Below, piece by piece: positions 8,898 to 18,396 of a stretch of DNA of 34,778 nt (the stretch's first letter is position 1; the number at the start of each line of letters is the position of its first letter). Source of the stretch: Methylocystis sp. (GTDB lineage Bacteria > Pseudomonadota > Alphaproteobacteria > Rhizobiales > Beijerinckiaceae); assembly GCA_024506175.1 (NCBI GenBank), contig JAMBEQ010000040.1, positions 1 to 34,778 on the forward strand, written 5' to 3'. The position numbers and the translations under genes were made by a program. The notes beneath the pieces were generated by a model. It did not search any database. It worked only from the letters and a program-made list of their open reading frames with translations, and was not told where the DNA came from.

Positions 8898-11186
8898 TCA
8901 GCCGCCTCCGAAAAGCTGCTCGAAGATGTTTCTCTCTTGCGCGGCCGGGCGTCGTCCACGCGGGTTGGGCGGAGGGACCGCGCCGGCGTTGGGGATATCT
9001 TCGGGCGGCAGCAAATCTTCGATCTCCCGAGGGGCGGCGCGACCGCGCGGCGGGGAAGAAATTGTCGCAGTTTCGTCTGGAGGCGTTGGCTGCGCCTCGG
9101 CGGCTTGATCCTGTATCTGACGGGAAGGCGCCTGTTTCTGCGGCTTTGGCGGCGGCGCGGGCGCGGGCTGATTTTCCCCGCCCGTAAAGATGCCGATCAG
9201 CTCGTCGAGGGGCTTGGCGACGATCTCCTCCGCCTCCGAGCGCCAGCTGCCCGACGGCAGGCCCGCCACGGGCGCGCCGCGGAGGGCGATGGTCATATAG
9301 CGGCTCCAGATTTCGACAGGGAGATTGCCGCCCGAGGCCTTCTTCGTCGGCGAATTGTCGTCATTGCCAAGCCACACCCCGGTGACCAGCCGGCTCGTGT
9401 AGCCGACGAACCAGGCGTCGCGAAAATCCTGGCTGGTGCCGGTCTTGCCCGCCGCCTGCCAGCTCTGCAGGGACGCCTTGCGCGCCGTGCCCGTGAGCAG
9501 AGTCTCCTGCATCATCGTGTTCATCATCGCCACATATTGCGGCTCGATCACGCGGCCGAAGGCGGCGCCCTTGCGCTGATAAAGCGTCTTGCCGCTCGCT
9601 GTCTTCACCCGCGTGATGATGTGCGGCTGCACGCCGATCCCGCCATTGGCGAAGGGCGCATAGGCGGCGACGAGCTCCAGCGGCGTCACTTCCGAGGTGC
9701 CGAGCGCGATGGAGGCGTTGGGCTGGAGGTCGGATTGGATGCCGAGCCGATGCGCGGTCTTCACCACCGCCTTGGGGCCGACCTCCAGCCCGACGCGCAC
9801 GGCAACCGTGTTGAGCGAGAGCGCCAGCGCCTTGGTGAGGGTTACCGGGCCGAAATATTCGTGGCTGTAGTTTTCCGGAGTCCAGCCCTTGATGTTGAGC
9901 GGGGCGTCCTCGCGCACGGAGTCGGGCGTCATGCCATGCTCCAGGCCAGCCAAATAGACAAAAGGCTTGAATGACGAGCCCGGCTGGCGCTTGGCGGAAA
10001 CCGCGCGGTTGAACTGGCTTTCGGAATAATCTCGCCCGCCGACCAGCGCGCGGATCGCGCCATTGGGGTCGATCGAGACGATGGCGCCCTGAGAGACGCC
10101 ATATTTCGGGCCTTTCTTGTCGAGTTCCTCTTTCAACGCGCCTTCGGCGACCGCCTGCAATCGCGGGTCGATGGTCGTGGTGACGACGATGTCCTGGTCG
10201 ATGGCGCCGATCGTGTCGTCGAGCATGTCCATGACGTAGTCGGCGGCGTAATTGGCCGAGCCCGCCCCTTGCTCCTTGGTCGCATGGGCCGGATGAGCGA
10301 GCGCCGCCTTGGCCATGGCCTCGCTGATATGCCCCTCCTGAGCCATCGCCGTGATGACCTGCGCGGCGCGCTCGCTCGCGCCTTCTGGATTGCGGTCGGG
10401 CGCGAGCTTGCTCGGCGCCTTCATCAGCCCGGCGAGCACGGCGGATTCCGAGAGCGTCGCCGTCCTTGCGCTATGGCCGAAATAGCGCTCGGAGGCCGCC
10501 TCCACGCCGTAAGCGCCCGATCCGAAATAGACGCGGTTGAGATAGAGCTCGAGAATCTGGTCTTTAGAGTATTTATGCTCCAGCCATAGCGCCAGGATCG
10601 CTTCCTGGATCTTGCGCGAAATGGTTCGCTCCTGCGTCAGGAACAGATTTTTCGCGAGCTGCTGAGTCAGCGTCGAGCCGCCCTGCATGCCGCCGTGGCC
10701 CGTCACATTGCGCAGCAGCGCGCGCGCGATGCCTTGCGGATCGACGCCCCAATGCGAATAGAAGCGACGATCCTCGATGGCGGTGAAGGCCTTGGGAAGA
10801 TAGGGCGGCAGGTCGGTTATGCGGATCGCCGCTCCGCCCGTGTCGCCGCGATTGGCGAGCAGCTCGCCATCGGCGCCCATGATGGCGATGTTCGGCGGGC
10901 GCTTTGGCACGGCGAGCTGGTCGATCGGCGGCAGTTGCGAGCCGTAATAGACCGCGAGCGCCCCGGCCCCGACGACGCCCCAGATGGAAAGGGTCAAGCC
11001 CCAGTAGAAAAGAGCGCCGATCATAGATCCCGTTCGCCTTTTTGGTTCGGCGGGCTCGGGCGGCTCCTCCGGCTCTTCGTGCGCGGCGGCGCGGCGGGAA
11101 CGTGGCGAGGGACGCCTGTCTGCGCGCAACGCGCCATCGTCGAACTCGTCGTCGAACCTCGGTTCCTGACGTCTGCCACGCGCCAT
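8898..11186 (-). CDS. Bifunctional class A penicillin-binding protein, 1A family
   Basis: Peptidoglycan glycosyltransferase plus DD-transpeptidase anchored in the inner membrane; 762 aa. A charged, Pro/Arg-rich cytoplasmic tail (1-55) precedes one membrane helix (about 57-80). The GT51 domain has its catalytic Glu138 in AIEDRRFYSHWGVD and the GGSTLTQQLAKN motif. The transpeptidase shows SSFK (Ser404, Lys407), SLN (457-459) and KTGT (581-584), so both activities look intact. The last 85 residues or so are a Pro-rich disordered tail ending in FEQLFGGG. The start ATG has only a weak upstream purine site. It belongs to the MrcA/PBP1A group; I do not assign a species-specific symbol. A divergent small ORF starts 183 bases upstream. 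Confidence 0.95.
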   Translation of the reverse strand: MARGRRQEPRFDDEFDDGALRADRRPSPRSRRAAAHEEPEEPPEPAEPKRRTGSMIGALFYWGLTLSIWGVVGAGALAVYYGSQLPPIDQLAVPKRPPNIAIMGADGELLANRGDTGGAAIRITDLPPYLPKAFTAIEDRRFYSHWGVDPQGIARALLRNVTGHGGMQGGSTLTQQLAKNLFLTQERTISRKIQEAILALWLEHKYSKDQILELYLNRVYFGSGAYGVEAASERYFGHSARTATLSESAVLAGLMKAPSKLAPDRNPEGASERAAQVITAMAQEGHISEAMAKAALAHPAHATKEQGAGSANYAADYVMDMLDDTIGAIDQDIVVTTTIDPRLQAVAEGALKEELDKKGPKYGVSQGAIVSIDPNGAIRALVGGRDYSESQFNRAVSAKRQPGSSFKPFVYLAGLEHGMTPDSVREDAPLNIKGWTPENYSHEYFGPVTLTKALALSLNTVAVRVGLEVGPKAVVKTAHRLGIQSDLQPNASIALGTSEVTPLELVAAYAPFANGGIGVQPHIITRVKTASGKTLYQRKGAAFGRVIEPQYVAMMNTMMQETLLTGTARKASLQSWQAAGKTGTSQDFRDAWFVGYTSRLVTGVWLGNDDNSPTKKASGGNLPVEIWSRYMTIALRGAPVAGLPSGSWRSEAEEIVAKPLDELIGIFTGGENQPAPAPPPKPQKQAPSRQIQDQAAEAQPTPPDETATISSPPRGRAAPREIEDLLPPEDIPNAGAVPPPNPRGRRPAAQERNIFEQLFGGG

Positions 11187-11369
11187 GATCTTCGCCCCGA
11201 GGCTTTCCGCCGCAGCCTCTCGCTTACTGAATTCAATTTAAGAAAGGCGCTTTAAGGGCCAGTTAAGAAATTCGGGGACCAGCCCCCGCCAGACGCAACC
11301 TCTGGCGGACTTGAAGCGTTATCCTCGCAAACGCCTCGCCTGGCGTGGCGAAAAGAGGGGAGACCAGGC

Positions 11370-11540
11370 ATGTTCGCTTTCTTGAGCGCGGCGACGCTTC
11401 TCGCGCTTCTCGCTGTCTCGGTCCCTGCGCTTATCGTGGAGCTCGGCAAGGAGCTGGAATTGCGCGCACAGTGGAAGCGGCTCGAGCGCTCGAAAGCCGC
11501 GAGCGGCAGGCGCCACAGACAAGAAGCAAATCATACATAG
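11370..11540 (+). CDS. Predicted 56-aa single-pass membrane mini-protein
   Basis: Short ORF (ATG 11370, TAG 11538-11540) that a length cut-off would miss. The protein opens with a hydrophobic helix of about 22 residues (MFAFLSAATLLALLAVSVPA), then a charged amphipathic stretch (ELGKELELRAQWKRLERSK) and a basic tail. Evidence for translation: a strong ribosome-binding site AGAGGGGAGA (11355-11364) five bases before the ATG, G/C-rich third codon positions through most of the frame, and location in a gap between divergent pbp and dnaN. The topology (N-terminal helix, charged cytoplasmic or periplasmic tail) resembles many regulatory small membrane proteins, but I recognise no family. It could be co-transcribed with dnaN, 140 bases downstream. 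Confidence 0.55.
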   Translation: MFAFLSAATLLALLAVSVPALIVELGKELELRAQWKRLERSKAASGRRHRQEANHT

Positions 11541-11680
11541 CGCGACGCCGCTCGCCACCCGCTCGGCTGTCAATTTCTCCACAAGCCCCGCCCTCGCGGC
11601 CCTTGCGCTTCTTGCTTTGGCTTGCCAAAGTCACCGTCCTGGCGCCCGGCGCCCAATAAGACGAGACGGTTCCCAAGGCG

Positions 11681-12799
11681 ATGAAGGTCACGATCGAGAG
11701 AGCGGCGCTCTTGCGGGCGCTGGGCCATGTTCACCGAGTGGTGGAGCGGCGCACAACGATCCCCATTCTCGCCAACGTCCTGATCGACGCGCGCGATGGC
11801 GCGCTGACGCTCAAGGCGACCGACCTCGATCTCGAAATCACAGAGAACGCGCCAGCCGAGGTCGTTCAGGCAGGCGGGACCACGCTTCCCGCCCACACGC
11901 TTTACGACATCGTCCGCAAGCTTCCTGAAGGCGCGCAGGTCTCGCTCGATGGTTCAGGCGAGACCGGGCAGCTTACGCTGCGCTCGGGCCGCTCGCGCTT
12001 CAATCTGTCGACGCTGCCAGAGAGCGATTTTCCGGATGTGACCTCCGGCGACTTCAGCCACCGCTTTTCCCTGGCGCCGGCCGACCTCAAGCGGCTGATC
12101 GAGAAGACGCAATTCGCCATCTCCAACGAAGAGACCCGCTATTATCTCAACGGCATCTATATCCATGCGATGGAGGTCGAGGGGCAGCTGATGCTGCGCG
12201 CGGTCGCAACCGATGGCCATCGCCTGGCCCGGCTGGAATTGCCTGCGCCGGAAGGCTGCGCGGGCATGCCGGGCGTTATCCTGCCCAAAAAGGCGGTGCA
12301 GGAGGTGCAGCGCCTCATCGAAGACGCGCAGGGCGAGGTCCTCGTCGAGCTTTCGGTCAACAAGATGCGTTTCTCCTTCGGCGACGCCCTGCTGACGACG
12401 AAGCTCATCGACGGGACCTTCCCCGACTACGCCCGCGTAATCCCGGCCAATAACGACAAGCGGCTAACCGTCGAGCGCGCCGTGTTCAAGGATGCGGTCG
12501 ACCGCGTGTCCACGATCTCCTCGGAGCGCGGGCGCGCGGTGAAGATGTCGCTCACCGAAGGCAAACTCGTTCTCTCGGTCACCAATCCCGATCAAGGGTC
12601 GGCTGTGGAGGAGATCGAGGCCGATTATGATGGCGCGCCGCTGGACGTCGGCTTCAACGCGCGATACCTGCTCGACATCACCCAACAGCTCGACAGCGAC
12701 ACGGCGCTCTTCAAACTTGCTGATCCCGGCTCGCCGACCCTGATACAGGACCGCGACGGGGCGAGCGCGCTCTATGTGCTGATGCCGATGCGGGTTTGA
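11681..12799 (+). CDS. dnaN: DNA polymerase III subunit beta (sliding clamp)
   Basis: Ring-shaped processivity clamp that holds DNA polymerase III and other partners on DNA. The 372 aa match the family, with three repeated clamp domains. Recognisable segments are the N-terminal RAALLRALGHVHRVVERRTTIPILANVLI, the TDLDLEI strand, the middle-domain TRYYLNGIYIH and TDGHRLA, and the C-terminal VLMPMRV that contributes to the partner-binding pocket. ATG 11681 has AAGG upstream. Neither dnaA nor recF is adjacent, so the gene is separated from the classical dnaA-dnaN-recF arrangement. Identification is secure. Confidence 0.98.
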   Translation: MKVTIERAALLRALGHVHRVVERRTTIPILANVLIDARDGALTLKATDLDLEITENAPAEVVQAGGTTLPAHTLYDIVRKLPEGAQVSLDGSGETGQLTLRSGRSRFNLSTLPESDFPDVTSGDFSHRFSLAPADLKRLIEKTQFAISNEETRYYLNGIYIHAMEVEGQLMLRAVATDGHRLARLELPAPEGCAGMPGVILPKKAVQEVQRLIEDAQGEVLVELSVNKMRFSFGDALLTTKLIDGTFPDYARVIPANNDKRLTVERAVFKDAVDRVSTISSERGRAVKMSLTEGKLVLSVTNPDQGSAVEEIEADYDGAPLDVGFNARYLLDITQQLDSDTALFKLADPGSPTLIQDRDGASALYVLMPMRV

Positions 12800-12884
12800 T
12801 TTCGGTGGCAAGCAAACGAGCCAATAGTTCAAACTCTTGGTCGGTTTCTTCCGCGGTTCAGTCAATCGAAATTATCCAAAGCGC

Positions 12885-12906
12885 GTCCCCGCGCGAGCGC
12901 GGAGAC
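12885..12906 (+). terminator. Hairpin in the dnaN-methyltransferase gap
   Basis: GTCCCCGCG (12885-12893) and CGCGGAGAC (12898-12906) pair over nine positions with one C-A mismatch and a four-base CGAG loop, about 85 bases after dnaN. There is no T run. It is a plausible dnaN terminator; the distance and mismatch keep confidence low. Confidence 0.38.
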
Positions 12907-12994
12907 GGTTACACAAATCAAGAATCTTGCATGCCTTGCGCGAAGGCCGGGGCCTCGTCATCATGGGACTACGCGTTCCAAGGAGCAAGAAGTC

Positions 12995-13858
12995 GTGTCG
13001 GACGATATGCAAACGAGCGCGCCCGAAAGCACGGCGGCGCGGGTCGCCTTGTGGCGTGCTATGCATGTTCGTGTTGATCCTCCGCCGCACATAATTGAAG
13101 ACGAAATTGGCCTTCGATTGATAGCTCCTGATGAAGGATGGCGTCGCCGCCCCGATATGGATCCTCGTGCTACGAGTCCGTTTCGCGGATCTATCGTTGC
13201 CCGCGCTCGTTTTGTTGAAAATTTGATCGCTCAAGAAGTTGGCCGGGGCATAGGCCAGTATGTCATCCTCGGAGCGGGGTTGGATACATTCGCGCAACGC
13301 AGACCGGAACTCGCTTCCCGCCTGCGCGTGTTCGAAATCGATCGGCCGAGTCCTCAGTCATGGAAGCGGCAGCGTCTGATTGAACTTGGATTTGGCGTTC
13401 CGGAGTGGCTGCGGTTCGTTCCGGTTGACTTTGAGGCTGGCCAATCTTGGTGGCGAGGATTGACGGACGAGGGATTCGACCCGACTCGCCCTGCGGTCGT
13501 AGTCTCTACTGGGGTCAGCATGTATCTCACTAAGGAAGCGAACATGGCCACGTTGCGTCAGGTCGCGACAATCGCTTCGGGGTCTACACTTGCCATGACG
13601 TTCTTACTGCCTTTGGAGCTCGCCGACCCTGACGTGCGGCCAGGCCTTCAGATGGCGGAAAAAGGCGCGCAAGCTAGAGGAACGCCGTTCGTCAGCTTCT
13701 ACACTCCCGCGGAAATTCTGACGCTCGCTCGTGAGGCGGGCTATGCGGATGTCCAACACGTATCCGCAGCTGTTCTCACTCAACGCTACTTCGCAGGGAG
13801 AACAGATCGTTTTCGTCCGCCAGACAACGCGGAGGAGCTCCTTGTGGCGAGAGTTTGA
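12995..13858 (+). CDS. Class I SAM-dependent methyltransferase, LCMT/TIGR00027-like
   Basis: A 287-aa cytoplasmic protein resembling bacterial leucine-carboxyl-methyltransferase-like (PPM1/TIGR00027) enzymes. Motif I is YVILGAGLDTFAQR (GAGLDT about 93-98), motif II is RVFEIDRP (Glu114, Asp116), and AVVVSTGVSMYLT is the acidic-loop equivalent followed by the family's characteristic hydrophobic strand. RGSIVARARFVENLI before motif I is also typical (the RTRFIDD-like helix). The start is GTG 12995 with AGGAG at 12981-12985. GC and codon use are noticeably lower and less biased than in the flanking dnaN and glgP, suggesting recent acquisition. Family members act on small molecules, often polyketide or secondary-metabolite substrates; the substrate here is unknown. 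A hairpin follows the stop. Confidence 0.85.
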   Translation: MSDDMQTSAPESTAARVALWRAMHVRVDPPPHIIEDEIGLRLIAPDEGWRRRPDMDPRATSPFRGSIVARARFVENLIAQEVGRGIGQYVILGAGLDTFAQRRPELASRLRVFEIDRPSPQSWKRQRLIELGFGVPEWLRFVPVDFEAGQSWWRGLTDEGFDPTRPAVVVSTGVSMYLTKEANMATLRQVATIASGSTLAMTFLLPLELADPDVRPGLQMAEKGAQARGTPFVSFYTPAEILTLAREAGYADVQHVSAAVLTQRYFAGRTDRFRPPDNAEELLVARV

Positions 13859-14223
13859 GACATCTGTTCGCGACGGAGCGGCTGTAATTGAGGAGCCGCT
13901 CCTTAGGTCCCGATAATAGGATCGCGAGCGACCTGGGCGTGACGCTCTCATCGATTTTTGCTATCAAGCCTGTGTGCGGTTTGGGAAGGAGAATCCGTTC
14001 AGAGGCCGAGCACAGCCTCCCGAATTTTTGAAACAATTCCGCGCCCGCGCAACGTAAGCCTACACCTTGAAAATCAGTGGCTTGCGCTATGCAAAAGCTA
14101 CTTGCAAAGGGCGGACGAAGGGGCTGCGGGACGCGCCCTCATGCCGGCGGCCGCACCCTCACCGCGCTTGCGATTGAAATTCGGGCGCCCCATTGTGGGA
14201 TACCCCCGCCATAAAGGCCGCCC
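13859..14223 (+). other. Intergenic stretch without a convincing gene
   Basis: About 365 bases between the methyltransferase and the OmpA-like gene. Apart from the hairpin at 13875-13902 I see no supported gene. Short open frames here lack ribosome-binding sites and protein-like composition, and the longest runs into the downstream gene in another frame. The first two thirds share the lower GC of the methyltransferase, and composition returns to normal near 14100, so the region may be the right flank of an inserted segment. No clear direct repeats or tRNA fragment were seen. Confidence 0.5.
13875..13902 (+). terminator. Perfect 9-bp stem hairpin after the methyltransferase gene
   Basis: GGAGCGGCT (13875-13883) and AGCCGCTCC (13894-13902) are perfect inverted repeats around a ten-base loop, 16 bases after the methyltransferase stop. 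The tail is TTAGG, not a T run. It is well placed to end that transcript. Confidence 0.55.
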
Positions 14224-15186
14224 ATGCTGGATTTCTATGCCCATCTCTGGCCCTGGCTCGCCGCCTGCGCGGTTGCAGGCGCTGCGACGGGCGCGCTGGT
14301 CCCGTCCGGAGCCGGCAAGCGCCCGGCGCGCTGGCTGATCTGGGCCGGCCTTGCTTCCTGCGCCGCCGCCGCCGCGATTTTGCTCGGCGCGGTCGAGGGG
14401 GCCGCATCTCTCCAAATCGAAAGCGCGCTCGCCTGTTTCGCCGCCTTCATCGCCGGAGCCACCGCCGCGGCGCTCAGCCGGCGTACGCTCGCAGGGCATG
14501 AGGCCTGGGCGATCGGGCTCATCCCGGCCATGCTCCTCTGGTGGGGCGCAGCGCATGTCGCGCAACCCGCCTATGAGGCGCTTCTGCAGAAGCGGATCGC
14601 CGACCTGGCCGAGGCGGCGGGCGCCGATCCCGCGGGCCTGTCGCTCGCGGGGCGCGACGTCACCGCGAGCCCCGCCATTTCCGCAAACAAAGACTTGCTG
14701 GCGCGGATCGCTGAGGCCCCGGGGGTCCGGCGCGTCATCGCGCTGGAAGGGCCGCCGCCGGCAGAGAGCGAAAAGAGAGAGGACGTTACCGCGACGATCC
14801 CGGAGCCCGCGACAGCGGCTTCGGCGCCGACCGACGCCGCGCCGCCCGCATCGGGCGAGCTTGACGCGGCTCAATGCCAGCGCGCGCTCGACGCCGTCGT
14901 CGCCTCCGACCCTGTCGCCTTCACAGAGGCGCGCGCCACGATCAACAGGCGAGTCGCGCTTGCGCTCGACAAAGCAGTAGAAGTGATCCGCCGCTGTCCC
15001 AACAGGACGATCGAAGTGCGCGGCCATGGCGACGCGGGCGCTTCGGCGAATACGCTCTCTCGTCGCCGGGCTCTCGCCGCCGAGCGTTATTTGCGCCGGG
15101 AAGGCGTCGCCGGCCGCAAAATGGTCGCGGTCGGAGAGAAAGCTGCGCAGGAACATCGCAGCGGGATCGATTACATCCTGCGCTGA
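14224..15186 (+). CDS. Multi-pass membrane protein with BON-like segment and C-terminal OmpA-like domain
   Basis: 320 aa. The N-terminal 115 residues hold three to four hydrophobic helices (about 8-26, 38-57, 66-86, 92-110). Residues about 118-170 (LLQKRIADLAEAAGADPAG ... LLARIAEAPGVRRVIAL) have the alpha/beta rhythm of a BON domain. An Ala/Pro/Glu linker follows, and the C-terminal part (TIEVRGHGDAGASANTLSRRRALAAERYLRREGV) is an OmpA-like peptidoglycan-associating fold. Such a protein would sit in the inner membrane with its C-terminus in the periplasm touching the wall. The layout (helices, BON, OmpA) recalls mycobacterial ArfA/OmpATb in principle, but with more helices. ATG 14224 is preceded by AAAGG. 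It lies 52 bases before glgP. Confidence 0.7.
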   Translation: MLDFYAHLWPWLAACAVAGAATGALVPSGAGKRPARWLIWAGLASCAAAAAILLGAVEGAASLQIESALACFAAFIAGATAAALSRRTLAGHEAWAIGLIPAMLLWWGAAHVAQPAYEALLQKRIADLAEAAGADPAGLSLAGRDVTASPAISANKDLLARIAEAPGVRRVIALEGPPPAESEKREDVTATIPEPATAASAPTDAAPPASGELDAAQCQRALDAVVASDPVAFTEARATINRRVALALDKAVEVIRRCPNRTIEVRGHGDAGASANTLSRRRALAAERYLRREGVAGRKMVAVGEKAAQEHRSGIDYILR

Positions 15187-15238
15187 AAAGCTTCCCCTCG
15201 GCGATGCGAGGGATTAGGACGGCGAAGAGAAAGACAAG

Positions 15239-17692
<2,454 letters not shown>

Positions 17693-17695
17693 TTA

Positions 17696-17719
17696 GGCGC
17701 GCTCGAAAGCGAGCGCGCC
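17696..17719. terminator. Perfect hairpin between glgP and the bactofilin gene
   Basis: GGCGCGCTCG (17696-17705) and CGAGCGCGCC (17710-17719) form a perfect ten-pair stem with an AAAG loop, placed between two convergent genes (glgP stop at 17692, bactofilin stop at 17739). A short TT follows on the plus strand. It probably ends both transcripts. Confidence 0.75.
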
Positions 17720-17738
17720 TTCAAATGCGCTCTAAAGA

Positions 17739-18224
17739 TCAACCAACCGCGCGTCGCGGCGTGCGAAGGTTGAGCTTAGGAACCCTGCGTGGCGCCAGCT
17801 TTGTCACGGGCGCCGGCGTCTCGTCCTCTTCGACGAGGTTATCTTCCTCGGCCTCGACGGGCTCCGGGACCCTACCCCGCTCGCTCGCCGTTTCCACAAC
17901 ATGGGCCGACCCATTCAGCACGCCGCCGCGGGTCACCTCCAGGGCGCCGCAGTCCCATTTGCCCTCGACGCGGCCCGTCGCCCCAACCGCAAGCAGATGG
18001 CTCGTCGTAAGGTCAGCGTTGACGTGGCCGGAAATTTCCGCGGTCTCCGCCTCGATTCTGCCTTTGACCATCCCTGTCTCGCCAACACGCAGATGACCGC
18101 AAGCGATCTCGCCGTCGAACGATCCATCGATCACCACAGCGCCGCTCGCTTTGATTGCGCCAGTCAGCTCGGCGCCTTGTCCGATATAAACGGAGTCTTC
18201 CTCGTCTGGTCTGAACGTCGCCAT
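17739..18224 (-). CDS. Bactofilin-family cytoskeletal protein
   Basis: 161-aa polymer-forming protein. The central part (about residues 10-105) is a right-handed beta-helix bactofilin (DUF583) domain with the repeating hydrophobic/Gly pattern, for example VYIGQGAELTGAIKASGAVVIDGSFDGEI, then VGETGMVKGRIEAETAEISGHVNADL. The tail is acidic and then basic (KLAPRRVPKLNLRTPRR), possibly for membrane or partner contact. Bactofilins form filaments that localise wall enzymes or polar structures. The ATG at 18224 is fixed by AGAGGAGGGG just upstream (18231-18240 on the plus strand); the open frame extends to 18482 but that part is Arg/Ser-rich and not protein-like. The class A PBP about 7 kb away is a conceivable partner, but no direct link is shown. 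Confidence 0.88.
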   Translation of the reverse strand: MATFRPDEEDSVYIGQGAELTGAIKASGAVVIDGSFDGEIACGHLRVGETGMVKGRIEAETAEISGHVNADLTTSHLLAVGATGRVEGKWDCGALEVTRGGVLNGSAHVVETASERGRVPEPVEAEEDNLVEEDETPAPVTKLAPRRVPKLNLRTPRRAVG

Positions 18225-18340
18225 CTCGATCCCCTCCTCTCCCGCGCTCCTGGCGCGGTCCAACGATTCGCGTCGAAAGTTTAGAATCATTCGTGGCCGC
18301 GGGAGGCTTTTTCGTGTTTTTGTCCTTCGCGCATGTGGAT

Positions 18341-18372
18341 AACGACCGCCGCGCGCCAGATGCGCGGTCGTT
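18341..18372 (-). terminator. Inverted repeat downstream of phaC
   Basis: AACGACCGC (18341-18349) and GCGGTCGTT (18364-18372) are a perfect nine-base inverted repeat with a 14-base loop, 24 bases past the phaC stop on the minus strand. It has no T run but is well placed to terminate the leftward operon before bactofilin. Confidence 0.45.
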
Positions 18373-18396
18373 GAAGCTGAAGCGCTTCTGTGCGCG

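Noticed and set aside
11615-11630. CTTTGGC/GCCAAAG inverted repeat upstream of dnaN
   Set aside because: The stem is only about six effective pairs with a tiny loop and no supporting context, so it is not listed as a regulator.
13958-14338. 126-codon open frame in the gap before the OmpA-like gene
   Set aside because: There is no ribosome-binding site, the composition is not protein-like, and it overlaps the start of the real gene in another frame.
14098-15156. 352-codon minus-strand open frame opposite the OmpA-like gene
   Set aside because: It has low-complexity Arg/Gly content. The plus-strand frame has membrane helices and an OmpA-like end, and a start with a purine site.
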